A stretch of 64,000 nucleotides of DNA from assembly GCA_019748065.1 (NCBI GenBank), contig JAIEQB010000031.1, positions 48,366 to 112,365 on the forward strand, in the 5' to 3' direction. Source of the DNA: Alphaproteobacteria bacterium. Its GTDB lineage: Bacteria; Pseudomonadota; Alphaproteobacteria; UBA9655. Positions 1 to 7,988 of the stretch are shown one piece after another. Made by a program: the position numbers and the translations under genes. The notes beneath the pieces were generated by a model that had not been told where the DNA came from, did no database searches, and saw only the letters and a program-made list of their open reading frames with translations. Each line of letters begins with the position of its first letter. Position 1 is the stretch's first letter.

Positions 1-16
1 CAGCAAGAGCCTAAAA

Positions 17-1402
17 ATGCCCCTTATATTACATAACACTCTCACACGCCAAAAAGAGCCTTTTGTTCCTTTAAACCCAGAGCATGTCCGTCTTTATGTG
101 TGTGGTCCCACCGTCTATGACTTTGCTCATATTGGCAATGGTCGTCCTTATGTGGTTTTTGATGTTTTGAATCGCCTCTTAAGACACCTCTATCCTAAAG
201 TTACCTATGCCCGAAACATTACGGATATCGATGATAAAATCATTACAGCGGCTCAACAAAACAATGAAGACATTTCTCTTCTTACTCAAAGAACAACTGA
301 GCACTTTCAACACGATATGAAAGCCATTGGAAATATCCCTCCCACCATTGAACCCCACGCTACCGCCCATGTAGGTGAAATGATTGAGATCATTCAAACT
401 CTCATTGAGAAAGAGCACGCCTATGAAAAGGATGGCCATGTTCTTTTCTCTGTAAAAAGCTTTCCCGACTATGGCCAGCTCTCCCGTTGTCAACATGATG
501 AAATGATTGCCGGTGCGCGGGTTGAGGTCGCTCCCTACAAACGTGATCCTGAGGATTTTATCTTATGGAAGCCATCTGAGACGGGAATCCCTGGATGGGA
601 CAGTCCCTGGGGCTGTGGGCGTCCCGGGTGGCACATTGAATGCTCTGCCATGTCCTCAAAGTATTTAGGAGAAACCTTTGATATTCATGGGGGAGGGCAA
701 GATCTTATTTTCCCTCACCATGAAAATGAGATTGCTCAAAGTCAAGCCTGTTATGGCCCAAAAACCTTTGCGCGGGTTTGGTTGCATAATGGAATGTTGA
801 CGGTGGGTGGCGAGAAGATGTCAAAATCTCTCGGGAACTTTATCACGGTCCATCAGCTTCTTGAAAAACTTCCTGGAGAAGTCATTCGCCTTGTTTTACT
901 CTCTTCTCACTATCGCCAACCCTTAGATTGGAATGAACAAATTGTGGTGCAATGCCGCCAAAGTCTCGATCGTTTTTATAATGCTTTAAGGGGGAGAGAT
1001 CTTTCTCAAGAGAAGCCAATCCCATGTGAGTCGGTAAAAGCAGCCCTTGAGGATGATTTAAATACGCCCCTTGCTCTTTCCGCTCTTCATGATCTGGTCT
1101 CGCGTCTTCATAAATCTTCGAGCGAAGAGGAAAAAAATCAGTTAGCAGCAACTCTTAAGGTCAGTGGCGAATGGCTGGGGCTCCTTCAACAAGACCCTGA
1201 AATTTGGTTTAAAGGGAAAACAGGGATTGACGAAAATAAAATTCTGGAGCTTATTGAGGCGCGCAAAGAAGCAAGGAAACAAAAAAAATTCCTTGAAGCC
1301 GATCACATACGGGATGAGCTTTTAAAATCAGGGATTCATCTTGAAGATACGCCTCAGGGAACGCTTTGGAGACATGAGGGTTTGTGGACGAAAATACATT
1401 AA
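17..1402 (+). CDS. cysS: Cysteinyl-tRNA synthetase
   Basis: Class I aminoacyl-tRNA synthetase that charges tRNA-Cys with cysteine in the cytoplasm. The 461 residues match the usual bacterial CysS length. The Rossmann core carries the zinc cysteine C29 in LYVCGPTVYD, the HIGH-type motif HIGN at 38-41, further zinc ligands in HIECSAMS and FPHHENE, and the KMSKS loop in GGEKMSKSLGN. The C-terminal helical anticodon-binding region is present (EARKEARKQKKFLEADHIRD). The ATG at 17 begins directly before the conserved N-terminus (LHNTLTRQKEPF). The last 19 bases overlap the GTG start of the next gene, which implies translational coupling. Confidence 0.97.
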   Translation: MPLILHNTLTRQKEPFVPLNPEHVRLYVCGPTVYDFAHIGNGRPYVVFDVLNRLLRHLYPKVTYARNITDIDDKIITAAQQNNEDISLLTQRTTEHFQHDMKAIGNIPPTIEPHATAHVGEMIEIIQTLIEKEHAYEKDGHVLFSVKSFPDYGQLSRCQHDEMIAGARVEVAPYKRDPEDFILWKPSETGIPGWDSPWGCGRPGWHIECSAMSSKYLGETFDIHGGGQDLIFPHHENEIAQSQACYGPKTFARVWLHNGMLTVGGEKMSKSLGNFITVHQLLEKLPGEVIRLVLLSSHYRQPLDWNEQIVVQCRQSLDRFYNALRGRDLSQEKPIPCESVKAALEDDLNTPLALSALHDLVSRLHKSSSEEEKNQLAATLKVSGEWLGLLQQDPEIWFKGKTGIDENKILELIEARKEARKQKKFLEADHIRDELLKSGIHLEDTPQGTLWRHEGLWTKIH

Positions 1403-2136
1403 CGGTGATACTTGTCGAGCCTCAGCTCGGCCAAAATATAGGTGCTGTGGCACGAGCAATGTTAAATTTTGGTCTTACGGACTTAAGAATTGTAAACCCC
1501 CGCGATGGATGGCCTAATCCTGAAGCCCTTCCTTCAGCTGCCGGTGCTGATAAAATCCTTGAGAATGCAAAAATCTATGCGTCTACCTTAGAGGCGATTG
1601 GAGATTTAAACCGTCTCTTTGCGACCTCAAATCGAATGCCGGATATGATTAAGTCTATTTATACTCCTAATCTTGCCCTTCAGCACTTGGTCTCAACGGC
1701 TCAGCAAGGCCAAAAGGTAGGCATTTTATTTGGGGGCGAGAGGTGTGGCCTTCGCAATGAAGATATTTCTCTTTGTGAGGCTCTTATTCGAATCCCCACA
1801 AGCGATGACTTTTCTTCCCTTAATCTTGCTCATGCTGTGGTTATTATCGCTCACGAATGGTTCGCCCAAACTGCCTCTTCCCCTTTTGAATTTTTTAGGA
1901 CGGGGCGAACGCGCCTTGCTACGCGTGAAGATTTGGGGAGACTTTTTAATCACCTTGAAGAAGAGCTGGATCGGACTGGTTTTCTGCGCCATCCTAAAAA
2001 GCGCGCGATTATGCTACGCAACATTCGCAATACCTTCCAGCGCGCTCACCTGACGGAACAAGAAGTGCGCACCTTACGGGGAATCATTAAAAGCCTTACA
2101 GACGGCGAAGAAAAAGTCCAAAAGAAAGCGAGTTAA
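1384..2136 (+). CDS. trmJ: TrmJ-type tRNA 2'-O-methyltransferase
   Basis: SpoU/TrmH-superfamily (SPOUT) methyltransferase, most like TrmJ, which methylates the 2'-OH of nucleotide 32 in tRNA anticodon loops using S-adenosylmethionine. Visible motifs are motif 1 (EPQLGQNIGAVARAMLNFGL), motif 2 (ILFGGERCGL) and motif 3 (SSLNLAHAVVIIAHE). A C-terminal helical extension of about 90 residues is typical of TrmJ rather than the shorter TrmL. The start is GTG inside the end of cysS, and no better-placed ATG exists. It ends a two-gene unit with cysS; the DNA beyond it is mobile-element debris. The exact target nucleotide is inferred from the family. Confidence 0.9.
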   Translation: MDENTLTVILVEPQLGQNIGAVARAMLNFGLTDLRIVNPRDGWPNPEALPSAAGADKILENAKIYASTLEAIGDLNRLFATSNRMPDMIKSIYTPNLALQHLVSTAQQGQKVGILFGGERCGLRNEDISLCEALIRIPTSDDFSSLNLAHAVVIIAHEWFAQTASSPFEFFRTGRTRLATREDLGRLFNHLEEELDRTGFLRHPKKRAIMLRNIRNTFQRAHLTEQEVRTLRGIIKSLTDGEEKVQKKAS

Positions 2137-2156
2137 AGCTTGACTGCACGGAGCGA

Positions 2157-2273
2157 TTACGTCTCAGACAGCCGTATATGCAAATGGCGGCCTGTCACTT
2201 TAGCATACTTCTCCAAGGTTTTAAGGCTTGTAGATTGAGCACCGCTTTCTAAGCGAGCCACAACCGATTGTGT
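2157..2273 (-). pseudogene. XRE/HigA-type antitoxin fragment
   Basis: The reverse strand encodes 38 residues ending in TAA that read TQSVVARLES then GAQSTSLKTLEKYAK then a GRHLHIRLSE-like tail. This is the pattern of helix-turn-helix antitoxins of the XRE/HigA type (recognition helix QSVVARLESG, then LKTLEKYAKATG). There is no start codon: an in-frame TGA lies directly upstream, where the IS481-type relic begins. It is a C-terminal remnant of a regulator or of a toxin-antitoxin module cut off by the insertion; no toxin partner remains nearby. The fragment is too short for a finer family call. Confidence 0.6.
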
Positions 2274-2276
2274 TCA

Positions 2277-2821
2277 AGTCAATTTAAAGGACATGCCAAA
2301 TCTTGGACTTTCAAAGACTATAAAACGATGACTATAAGGGAGTGTGTTCAAATAGATCACATGAGCGTTACAAAAAATGGCATATGTTTCAAACACTTCC
2401 AGGCTTGAGATAGACGGTCTAAATTTATTGATGCGCAAGTTTATTCAAACGACGTAAGCTTAAGTGCTAAACGTTTCTTGTTAGATTTTGTAAAGAAAGC
2501 CTCTTATACGATTCAGTCGATTCAAGTGGATGGAGAGTCTGAATTCATAGCTGAATTTGAGGAAGCCTGTTCGGAACTTGGAATTACATTGATTGTTTTG
2601 CCTCCTAAAAAACCAACTTATAATCGGGGTGTAGAGGGTGGGAATAGGACATTTCGTGAAGAGTTCTATAATCGTTCCAATCTCTTGGCTGACTCAATCG
2701 GGGACATGCGATTTGAGCTTAAGAAAGGGCTTGAAAATATAATACTTACAGACCTCATAGGGTATTGGAAGGACTAACGCCAATGCAGTACATTAACATT
2801 AATATTTTTCAGGCCACTTGA
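2277..2821 (+). pseudogene. IS481-type transposase remnant
   Basis: This is the integrase-core (rve, DDE) half of an IS481-family transposase. One frame reads HAKSWTFKDYK, then VQIDHMSVTKNG, then QVYSND...SAKRFLLDF, IQVDGESEF and PTYNRGVEGGNRTFREEFY. D (QIDHM), D (QVDGES) and the terminal E region (VEGGNRTFREEF) are visible, although VERMNRT would be usual. Two lesions are clear. An in-frame TGA at 2406-2408 stands where a tryptophan (QAWD) is expected. A one-base loss in the A-run near 2739 moves the tail YNTYRPHRVLEGLTPMQYI into the next frame. The N-terminal helix-turn-helix part is missing, so the gene is dead. Confidence 0.85.
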
Positions 2822-2899
2822 GTCTCAAAACATATGAACTCGCACACCTGGTCTATCCCTCTTGATTTGAGAGCATGAAACGGGTAAGGTCATGCCCGT

Positions 2900-2985
2900 G
2901 CCCGCTTGGTGGAATGGTAGACACAACAGACTTAAAATCTGTCGATCGCAAGGTCGTGCCAGTTCGAGTCTGGCAGCGGGCACCA
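2900..2985 (+). tRNA. tRNA-Leu (anticodon TAA)
   Basis: An 86-nucleotide cloverleaf with an encoded CCA end. The acceptor stem GCCCGCT pairs with the 3' AGCGGGC-type strand. The anticodon arm CAGACTTAAAATCTG presents TAA, and a long variable arm (TCGATCGCAAGGTCGT) marks a class II tRNA such as Leu. The T arm GCCAGTTCGAGTCTGGC is intact. It stands alone between an IS481 relic and a convergent transporter gene. Confidence 0.96.
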
Positions 2986-2998
2986 CGAGTTTTAAGCA

Positions 2999-3718
2999 TT
3001 ATAAAAGCCCGGTGATCAGCCCCATTCCTACAAACAATAGCAGTACAACAACGATAATCTGAACGACATGAAATGTAACTTTCTGTAAAAAATATATCCC
3101 CCCTAGTGATCCAAGAAAGGCACACCCTATGCCAATGGTTATAGGGAGGAGAAGTTTTTCTTGAGAGGAGACAAAATAGCTTTGCAAAAAGCTTGTTTCG
3201 TAGATGAATAAACGGGCGGCATCAACGATAACTGCAGATATAATGCTCGTCGAGATAAAGGACTCCTTCGATAGGCCAGCCTTAATCAGAAACATGGAGC
3301 GGAGCGCCCCTTGATTTCCAGAAAGACCGCCAATAAACCCTGAAAGAATCCCGCCCAACGGTAACCATTTCAAAGGGATGGCGATTTTTTGTTGAAAATG
3401 GGGCCATAATTCGACTAAAGCAAAGATCACAATCAATAATCCAATAACAATTTTGAGAGTTGTAATTTCATGGAGAGAACTGCCAAAATTGTAACTCACA
3501 AGTACGGGTAGCTGACCTAAATGTGTCAGAAAGGCCGCTCCCACCATAGCTCCCATAGCTGCTGGGATGCTGAACCACGCCACAACGCGCCAATCAGCCA
3601 GTTTTGCCATGAGGGCAAACTTAAAAATGTTATTAGCAAAATGAACAATCGCTGTTGCTGCAATGGCTAGAGGCAAGGGGAAAAACAATGCAAATGCGGG
3701 CATGAGAATCGTCCCCAA
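2999..3718 (-). CDS. TauE/SafE-family membrane permease
   Basis: Polytopic inner-membrane protein of the sulfite exporter TauE/SafE (TSUP, formerly DUF81) family, which exports small sulfur- or carbon-containing anions. About seven hydrophobic helices are visible, with the family-like GGILSGFIGGLSGNQGALRS segment mid-protein. The first standard start is TTG at 3718, which begins in the middle of the conserved first motif (GFGLGTILMP). The same frame stays open upstream to 3799 and encodes a good first helix (ELVFIGLTAFITSGVTFFSG) without ATG, GTG or TTG. An ATT at 3788-3790 behind GAAAGG is therefore a plausible true start. Alternatively the gene has lost its start. The substrate cannot be read from the sequence. 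Confidence 0.8.
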   Translation of the reverse strand: MGTILMPAFALFFPLPLAIAATAIVHFANNIFKFALMAKLADWRVVAWFSIPAAMGAMVGAAFLTHLGQLPVLVSYNFGSSLHEITTLKIVIGLLIVIFALVELWPHFQQKIAIPLKWLPLGGILSGFIGGLSGNQGALRSMFLIKAGLSKESFISTSIISAVIVDAARLFIYETSFLQSYFVSSQEKLLLPITIGIGCAFLGSLGGIYFLQKVTFHVVQIIVVVLLLFVGMGLITGLL

Positions 3719-3817
3719 ACCAAACCCTGAGAAGAAAGTTACTCCTGAAGTTATAAAGGCCGTAAGGCCTATGAAGACAAGTTCTATAATTATAACCTTT
3801 CATTGTTTTAAATATTC

Positions 3818-4924
3818 TTAGAGAGTTTTACCTCGCACAATCCAGCCGCCGCCGAGGACGCGGTTTTCATCATAAAAGACACACGCCTGTCCTGCAGCAA
3901 CTCCGTATTCGGGACTCAGGAAGACAACCCGGGCTTTGTTATTTCCTTCAAGAAAGACTTCTGCAGGGATAGGGGGCCGCGTTGAGCGAACTTTAACGTC
4001 ACAGCGAATAGGATTTTGGGCAGTTCCGCCCAACCAATTCACTTCCTTCACATAAAGTTCATGGCAGGCCAAGGCTTCATAGGGGCCCACAATAACCCGG
4101 TGAGTTTCGGGTTCTAAACGAACCACATAAAGAGGCTCTCCTCCCCCAATGCCAAGCCCCTTTCGTTGCCCTACTGTAAAGGTGATGATGCCCTTATGGC
4201 GCCCCAAAATCTGACCGTTTACATGGACGATATCCCCCTCTTCCAGGGCACCAGGGCGGAGCTTTTCCAGAACACTGACATAAGAGCCATTAGGCACGAA
4301 ACAGATATCCTGGCTGTCTGGCTTGTCAGCGACCTCCAAGCCGTGGCGCTCGGCATGTTTACGGGTTTCCGCCTTTGGCATGTTGCCTAAGGGAAAGCGT
4401 AGAAAGTCCAATTGATCTTGGGTGGTGGTAAAAAGAAAATAACTTTGATCCCGCGTTGAGTCCACGGCCCGATGGAGCTCAGCATCCTTTTCACCTGCAA
4501 TGCGCTGCACATAGTGGCCTGTGACAAGGGCTTTGGCTCCCAAGTCACGGGCCGTTGATAACATGTCCTTGAACTTGACTTGCTGATTGCAGCGCACACA
4601 AGGAATAGGCGTTTCCCCTTTCATATAACTGTCGGCAAAATCTTCAATAACCGCTTGGCTAAAGCGAGATTCGTAATCCAAAACATAATGAGGAATCCCG
4701 AGTTTATCACACACCTGACGGGCATCATAAATGTCTTGGCCCGCACAACAAGCCCCCTTCTTTCCTACGGCCATGCCATGATCATAAAGCTGGAGAGTCA
4801 TGCCGATTACATCAAAACCTTCTTCAACCATAAGAGCGGCCGCAACTGAGCTATCGACGCCGCCGGACATGGCAACTACAATGCGAGTATCTCTAGGATT
4901 ACCTTCAAAACCAAGACTATTCAT
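3818..4924 (-). CDS. mnmA: tRNA-specific 2-thiouridylase
   Basis: Adenylates and thiolates uridine 34 of tRNA-Lys, tRNA-Glu and tRNA-Gln in the cytoplasm, with sulfur delivered by a persulfide relay. At 368 residues it has the normal length. The PP-loop SGGVDSS lies at residues 20-26. The family cysteines appear in [11 protein letters not shown] and in [11 protein letters not shown], and the C-terminal beta-barrel contains [20 protein letters not shown]. The ATG at 4924 follows a GGAGG-type site. The short convergent gap to the TauE-type gene holds no clear terminator. Confidence 0.96.
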   Translation of the reverse strand: MNSLGFEGNPRDTRIVVAMSGGVDSSVAAALMVEEGFDVIGMTLQLYDHGMAVGKKGACCAGQDIYDARQVCDKLGIPHYVLDYESRFSQAVIEDFADSYMKGETPIPCVRCNQQVKFKDMLSTARDLGAKALVTGHYVQRIAGEKDAELHRAVDSTRDQSYFLFTTTQDQLDFLRFPLGNMPKAETRKHAERHGLEVADKPDSQDICFVPNGSYVSVLEKLRPGALEEGDIVHVNGQILGRHKGIITFTVGQRKGLGIGGGEPLYVVRLEPETHRVIVGPYEALACHELYVKEVNWLGGTAQNPIRCDVKVRSTRPPIPAEVFLEGNNKARVVFLSPEYGVAAGQACVFYDENRVLGGGWIVRGKTL

Positions 4925-4990
4925 GGGAGGAAACTCTTTCTCATATCGTGACTTTTATGTCACTCTTTTGGAATTTGGGCAAGGAGAATC

Positions 4991-5269
4991 TTATTCAAGG
5001 GTAAATCCGCCAGGAAGGGCTCTGCGGGCAAGAATAATGGTTTCGGGATTGAGGGAGGAGAGGTTACAAAAGTTGAGAAGGTCCTTATCATCACATAAGA
5101 TTTCATCCAAAATTCCGCCTAAGAGATCAGGCTCGCGCACGCGCTCCTTAAGTTCATCAGGAGTGAGGCCTGAATTTGTCAAAAAACGCTCTAATAGATC
5201 GTCATCTCTGACAATAAATGAGAGGGCTTGCAGAGCAATTGTTTCCGCCTTTTCCTTATCCATGATCAT
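4991..5269 (-). CDS. DUF3572 family protein
   Basis: Small helical protein of 92 residues that fits the alphaproteobacterial DUF3572 family. Visible hallmarks are AETIALQALSFIVRDDDLLERFL near the start and a C-terminal LNPETIILARRALPGG. No catalytic motif or membrane segment is seen and the function is unknown. Its start overlaps the stop of the upstream DUF1476 gene by four bases, so the two are probably translated together. The first two methionines (MIM) are close enough that the exact start does not matter. Confidence 0.8.
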   Translation of the reverse strand: MIMDKEKAETIALQALSFIVRDDDLLERFLTNSGLTPDELKERVREPDLLGGILDEILCDDKDLLNFCNLSSLNPETIILARRALPGGFTLE

Positions 5270-5595
5270 ACCTCTTCCTTTTCCATGATGGCCTTGTGGG
5301 CCAGTTCATGGCACTTTTCATATTCCTGTTGAATACGATGCTCACTCATGTCAACTTTAGCCTCTTTCAAATGAATAATGACCGTCTGAAGGACAGTTTC
5401 TCCTTTCTTGTTTTGAAGATCAATAAAAATAATTTTATCAATATAGTCGGCAGCTTTTTGACCTTCATGGCCTAAAAGAGTGGCTGCCCAAGCGGCAAAA
5501 AGGCGATTTCGCTTGATCTTAATTTTAAAGGCCAGCTCTTCATCATGAAGATACTTGGCTTCAAAGGCTTTTTCTCGGTCATGAAAGCCATTCAT
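5266..5595 (-). CDS. DUF1476 / ATPase inhibitor zeta-type protein
   Basis: 109-residue cytoplasmic protein of the DUF1476 family, which includes the zeta inhibitor of F1-ATPase described in Paracoccus. The N-terminal block FHDREKAFEAKYLHDEELAF followed by KIKRNRLFAAWAATLLG is the family signature. The family is essentially alphaproteobacterial, which supports the taxonomic reading. By family precedent it may bind F1 and block ATP hydrolysis, but this is inference and the ATP synthase genes are not in the window. It is co-transcribed with the DUF3572 gene (four-base overlap). Confidence 0.88.
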   Translation of the reverse strand: MNGFHDREKAFEAKYLHDEELAFKIKIKRNRLFAAWAATLLGHEGQKAADYIDKIIFIDLQNKKGETVLQTVIIHLKEAKVDMSEHRIQQEYEKCHELAHKAIMEKEEV

Positions 5596-5666
5596 GGATA
5601 TCCCTGCTTACCATTATTATTTTTTTCTAGTACATTCTACATGAGTTCAGGAGAGAAACAACGGTG

Positions 5667-6416
5667 ATGAAAGATAAAAAATCAGAAATGCAAGAATTCG
5701 ATTTCGGGTTTGAGAAGGTCTCAGCACAGGAAAAGACGGAAAAGGTGACTCATGTTTTTGAGAGCGTTGCCTCTCGTTATGATGTGATGAACGATGTGAT
5801 GAGCCTTGGCATCCACCGCCTATGGAAGGCATTGTTTGTTGACTCTTTACCCCTACATCAACAAGGGGTTTATCTGGATGTGGCGGGAGGCACGGGAGAT
5901 ATTGCTCATGCTATTGCTGTGCGTCTGAGGCGTTTTCATATGGAAGCCGAAGTGATTGTCTCAGATATTAATCTTGCCATGATTGGAATGGGGCAAAAGC
6001 GTTATCCTCAATTAAATTGGCTTTGCTCGAATGCAGAAGATCTCTCCCTTGAGGATAACTCTGTTGATGTCTACACCATCGCCTTTGGGTTTAGGAATAT
6101 CACACACCGCGAAAAGGCCCTTCAAGAAGCCTATCGGGTTTTAAAACCGGGAGGAAAGTTTTGCTGCCTTGAATTTTCTCAAGTTGCGCCTTCTCTCGAG
6201 AAATTCTATGATTTTTACACCTTTCGTATCATTCCAACTTTGGGGGAATGGATTGCTCGAGATAAGGAAGCCTATCAATATCTTAGTGAGAGCATCAGAA
6301 CATTTCTCACCCGAGAAGCCTTTTTGGATATGTTGAAAAAAGTAGGATTTTCAAGAGAAAAATGTGAAACTTATACGGGAGGGATTGTGGCTCTTCATAC
6401 AGGATATAAACTTTGA
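5667..6416 (+). CDS. ubiE: Ubiquinone/menaquinone methyltransferase UbiE
   Basis: SAM-dependent C-methyltransferase of ubiquinone biosynthesis, acting on the demethoxy-benzoquinol intermediate. Family features are the N-terminal VFESVASRYDVMNDVMSLGIH, the SAM-binding VAGGTGDIAHA, IAFGFRNITHREKAL, and the C-terminal TGGIVALHTGYK. A GTG three bases upstream would add one methionine; the ATG at 5667, with AGGAGAG upstream, is preferred. It is divergent from the DUF1476 gene. Its 3' end overlaps a small convergent gene by 22 bases. It supplies quinone for the bc1 complex encoded later in the window. Confidence 0.95.
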   Translation: MKDKKSEMQEFDFGFEKVSAQEKTEKVTHVFESVASRYDVMNDVMSLGIHRLWKALFVDSLPLHQQGVYLDVAGGTGDIAHAIAVRLRRFHMEAEVIVSDINLAMIGMGQKRYPQLNWLCSNAEDLSLEDNSVDVYTIAFGFRNITHREKALQEAYRVLKPGGKFCCLEFSQVAPSLEKFYDFYTFRIIPTLGEWIARDKEAYQYLSESIRTFLTREAFLDMLKKVGFSREKCETYTGGIVALHTGYKL

Positions 6417-6562
6417 TTTGAAAGCGAAACATCCTCTGATCCCCTTTGCTTATAAGAAATGTTAGACGATTTTTGCTCTTCATTATCTGGAGTTTCCATC
6501 GCGAAGACATCAGTAGCAAATAGGATGGCAATTAAAGAAATCTTAAAACCAACTTTATACAT
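6395..6562 (-). CDS. Small predicted secreted protein (55 aa)
   Basis: A 55-residue frame opens with ATG at 6562 behind AAGGA at about eight bases. It begins MYKVGFKISLIAILFATDVFA, a convincing Sec signal peptide (basic n-region, hydrophobic core, small residues before cleavage). The predicted mature part is about 34 polar residues starting METPDNEEQ, rich in S, N, E and Q, without cysteine. It ends in TGA within the last codons of convergent ubiE. No homologue is recognised. Support comes from the start site plus the signal peptide. The short length and the overlap are reasons for caution. Confidence 0.45.
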   Translation of the reverse strand: MYKVGFKISLIAILFATDVFAMETPDNEEQKSSNISYKQRGSEDVSLSNQSLYPV

Positions 6563-6809
6563 AATGTTTTTCCTTTTAAAGTTAAGTTGTAATTAATTCC
6601 AATTACCGTTGTGAGATAATAGTTAAACCCTACCCTATAGGAAGAAAAGTTAAAATTAATTTAACCCGACCCGAACTATGGATAAGGAATAAGATTAACG
6701 TATAGAAAGAATTAAGGTATTCTCTAGTTTACAAACAACAGGGAGAATGCCTCAATGAAAATAGATTAGGATACTTTGTTCTCCTTTGTCGATTTTTGTA
6801 AAGGCTCAG
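6563..6809. other. AT-rich intergenic stretch, no gene seen
   Basis: AT-rich DNA between the small secreted gene and the IS4-type region. The part next to 6562 should hold the leftward promoter of the secreted gene, but no single -35/-10 pair stands out. No open frame with a credible start is present on either strand. Confidence 0.4.
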
Positions 6810-6852
6810 CAGCTCCCGGTGAGCGTTGAGACTTAAAGCTCACCGGGAGCTG
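6810..6852. repeat. Perfect 15-bp inverted repeat (hairpin)
   Basis: CAGCTCCCGGTGAGC is repeated as its exact reverse complement after a 13-base loop. It lies 14 bases beyond the stop of the IS4-type transposase, so it may be the transcription terminator of that element or a structure near its end. There is no T-run directly after the stem on either strand, so a standard intrinsic terminator is not proven. Confidence 0.6.
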
Positions 6853-6865
6853 TTCTTATCACCCA

Positions 6866-7949
6866 TCAGTTTGTATAAAACCATAGAGTCCCTGGAGATT
6901 TATTAAGGAAACAGCATCTTCGGAGAAAACGTAACCCCCGTTTAAAAGGGTAGAGATAGGATCTAATGGTTTTTTTTGCCCCTTTTTTAGAGTGATCTTG
7001 ATGCTGCCTTTCATGGCTGAGACCTAGGGACACAGCCCAATGAAGTGCAATAGATAGCACAAGGATCAGCCTCTCTAGCCGCTCCGCTATGCGAATATGG
7101 GTTTGCATCAATGAAAAGCTTCTCGATTTAAAATCAGGAAACATATTTTCTATCCCCCATCTCAGCCCGTAATCCCGTGTCTTGTACTCATTAGGAAGAC
7201 TGTCCATCGCAATATACCGAGGCTCCTCATGCCTCAGTTCATGGAGGATACCCACATGCGTTATCATCTCAGAACGAAACCGAGCCCTCTCTAAAGTCTT
7301 CTTCCCTGCAGTTTTTAGCTGGTCGAGTGTCTTATCTGGCCCCTGATCCTGATAAATACACAGATTCCCTTTTAGACGCAGACGATACCCCCATCCCTGC
7401 TTCTGGCACCAACCCACAAGTTCAGCCGTTCCATAAAAGTGATCTACTGCTAACATAACCCGACTTTCTTGTGGTAACCAGCCCCGAACTACTTCCAACA
7501 AGCTTCTCTGTGACTCAAACCCTATTCCTCCCTTTGTTTCCTTAACAATCCAAAAAAGAGGAACAGCTCGCTTACGTAATCTCACAGAAACCATTAACAC
7601 TTCAAAAGCAGCATTCACCTTGCTTTGATCAATCATAAGCACAAGGGTATGCTGATACTTTGCTAACCGCGCCAGCAAATCTTCCGCATAAGCAGCCATG
7701 ACAACTTCTGTATCTACCAGAGGGTTTTTCAAAAACCTCTCCATGTATCTCCATGTAATTATACCGAGCTTCAGCGCTCTCTGTTGGTCTATCTAATACG
7801 TTGGATAATTCCATCAGATTGGGTGTTTGACAAATCAATAGTCCACTGACCAACTCACTCAGTTTACGTCGTTGTGTGGCTCTTTGTTTGGGGAGGCGTA
7901 TCTGTAAATCTCTTGCAACCGCTTCTACAATTCTTTTAAATCCTGACAT
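6866..7949 (-). pseudogene. IS4-type DDE transposase, frameshifted
   Basis: DDE transposase of the IS4 superfamily, read in two frames. The first part (7949 down to about 7745) reads MSGFKRIVEAVARDLQIRLP through SNVLDRPTESAEARYNYME. The second continues MERFLKNPL, then LVLMIDQSK (first D), VMLAVDHFYG (second D) and YGLRWGIENMFPDFKSR (third acidic residue). A perfect 10-bp tandem duplication at 7738-7757 (TCTCCATGTA twice) causes the frame change; removing one unit restores one reading frame. The rest of the gene is undamaged, so the lesion looks recent. It sits against the truncated 3' end of an IS66 relic. Terminal repeats could not be fixed by eye. Confidence 0.85.
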
Positions 7950-7988
7950 CCTCTATCCCTCCATCTGAGATGTTTCAGAACTCTTATA

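Noticed and set aside
2853..3125. Reverse frame across tRNA-Leu (CQTRTGTTLRSTDFKSVV)
   Set aside because: Spurious translation of the tRNA; it also runs into the antisense of the TauE-type gene.
4800..5288. Forward frame opposite the mnmA start and the DUF3572 gene
   Set aside because: Its Arg/Ser-rich composition is typical of an antisense shadow; the reverse genes have family motifs and ribosome-binding sites.
5647..5832. Reverse frame opposite the start of ubiE
   Set aside because: It has low-complexity Ser/His-rich composition and lies wholly antisense to a strong gene without its own start site.
6810..6852. Calling the 15-bp hairpin a definite intrinsic terminator
   Set aside because: No T-run follows the stem on either strand; it is listed only as an inverted repeat.
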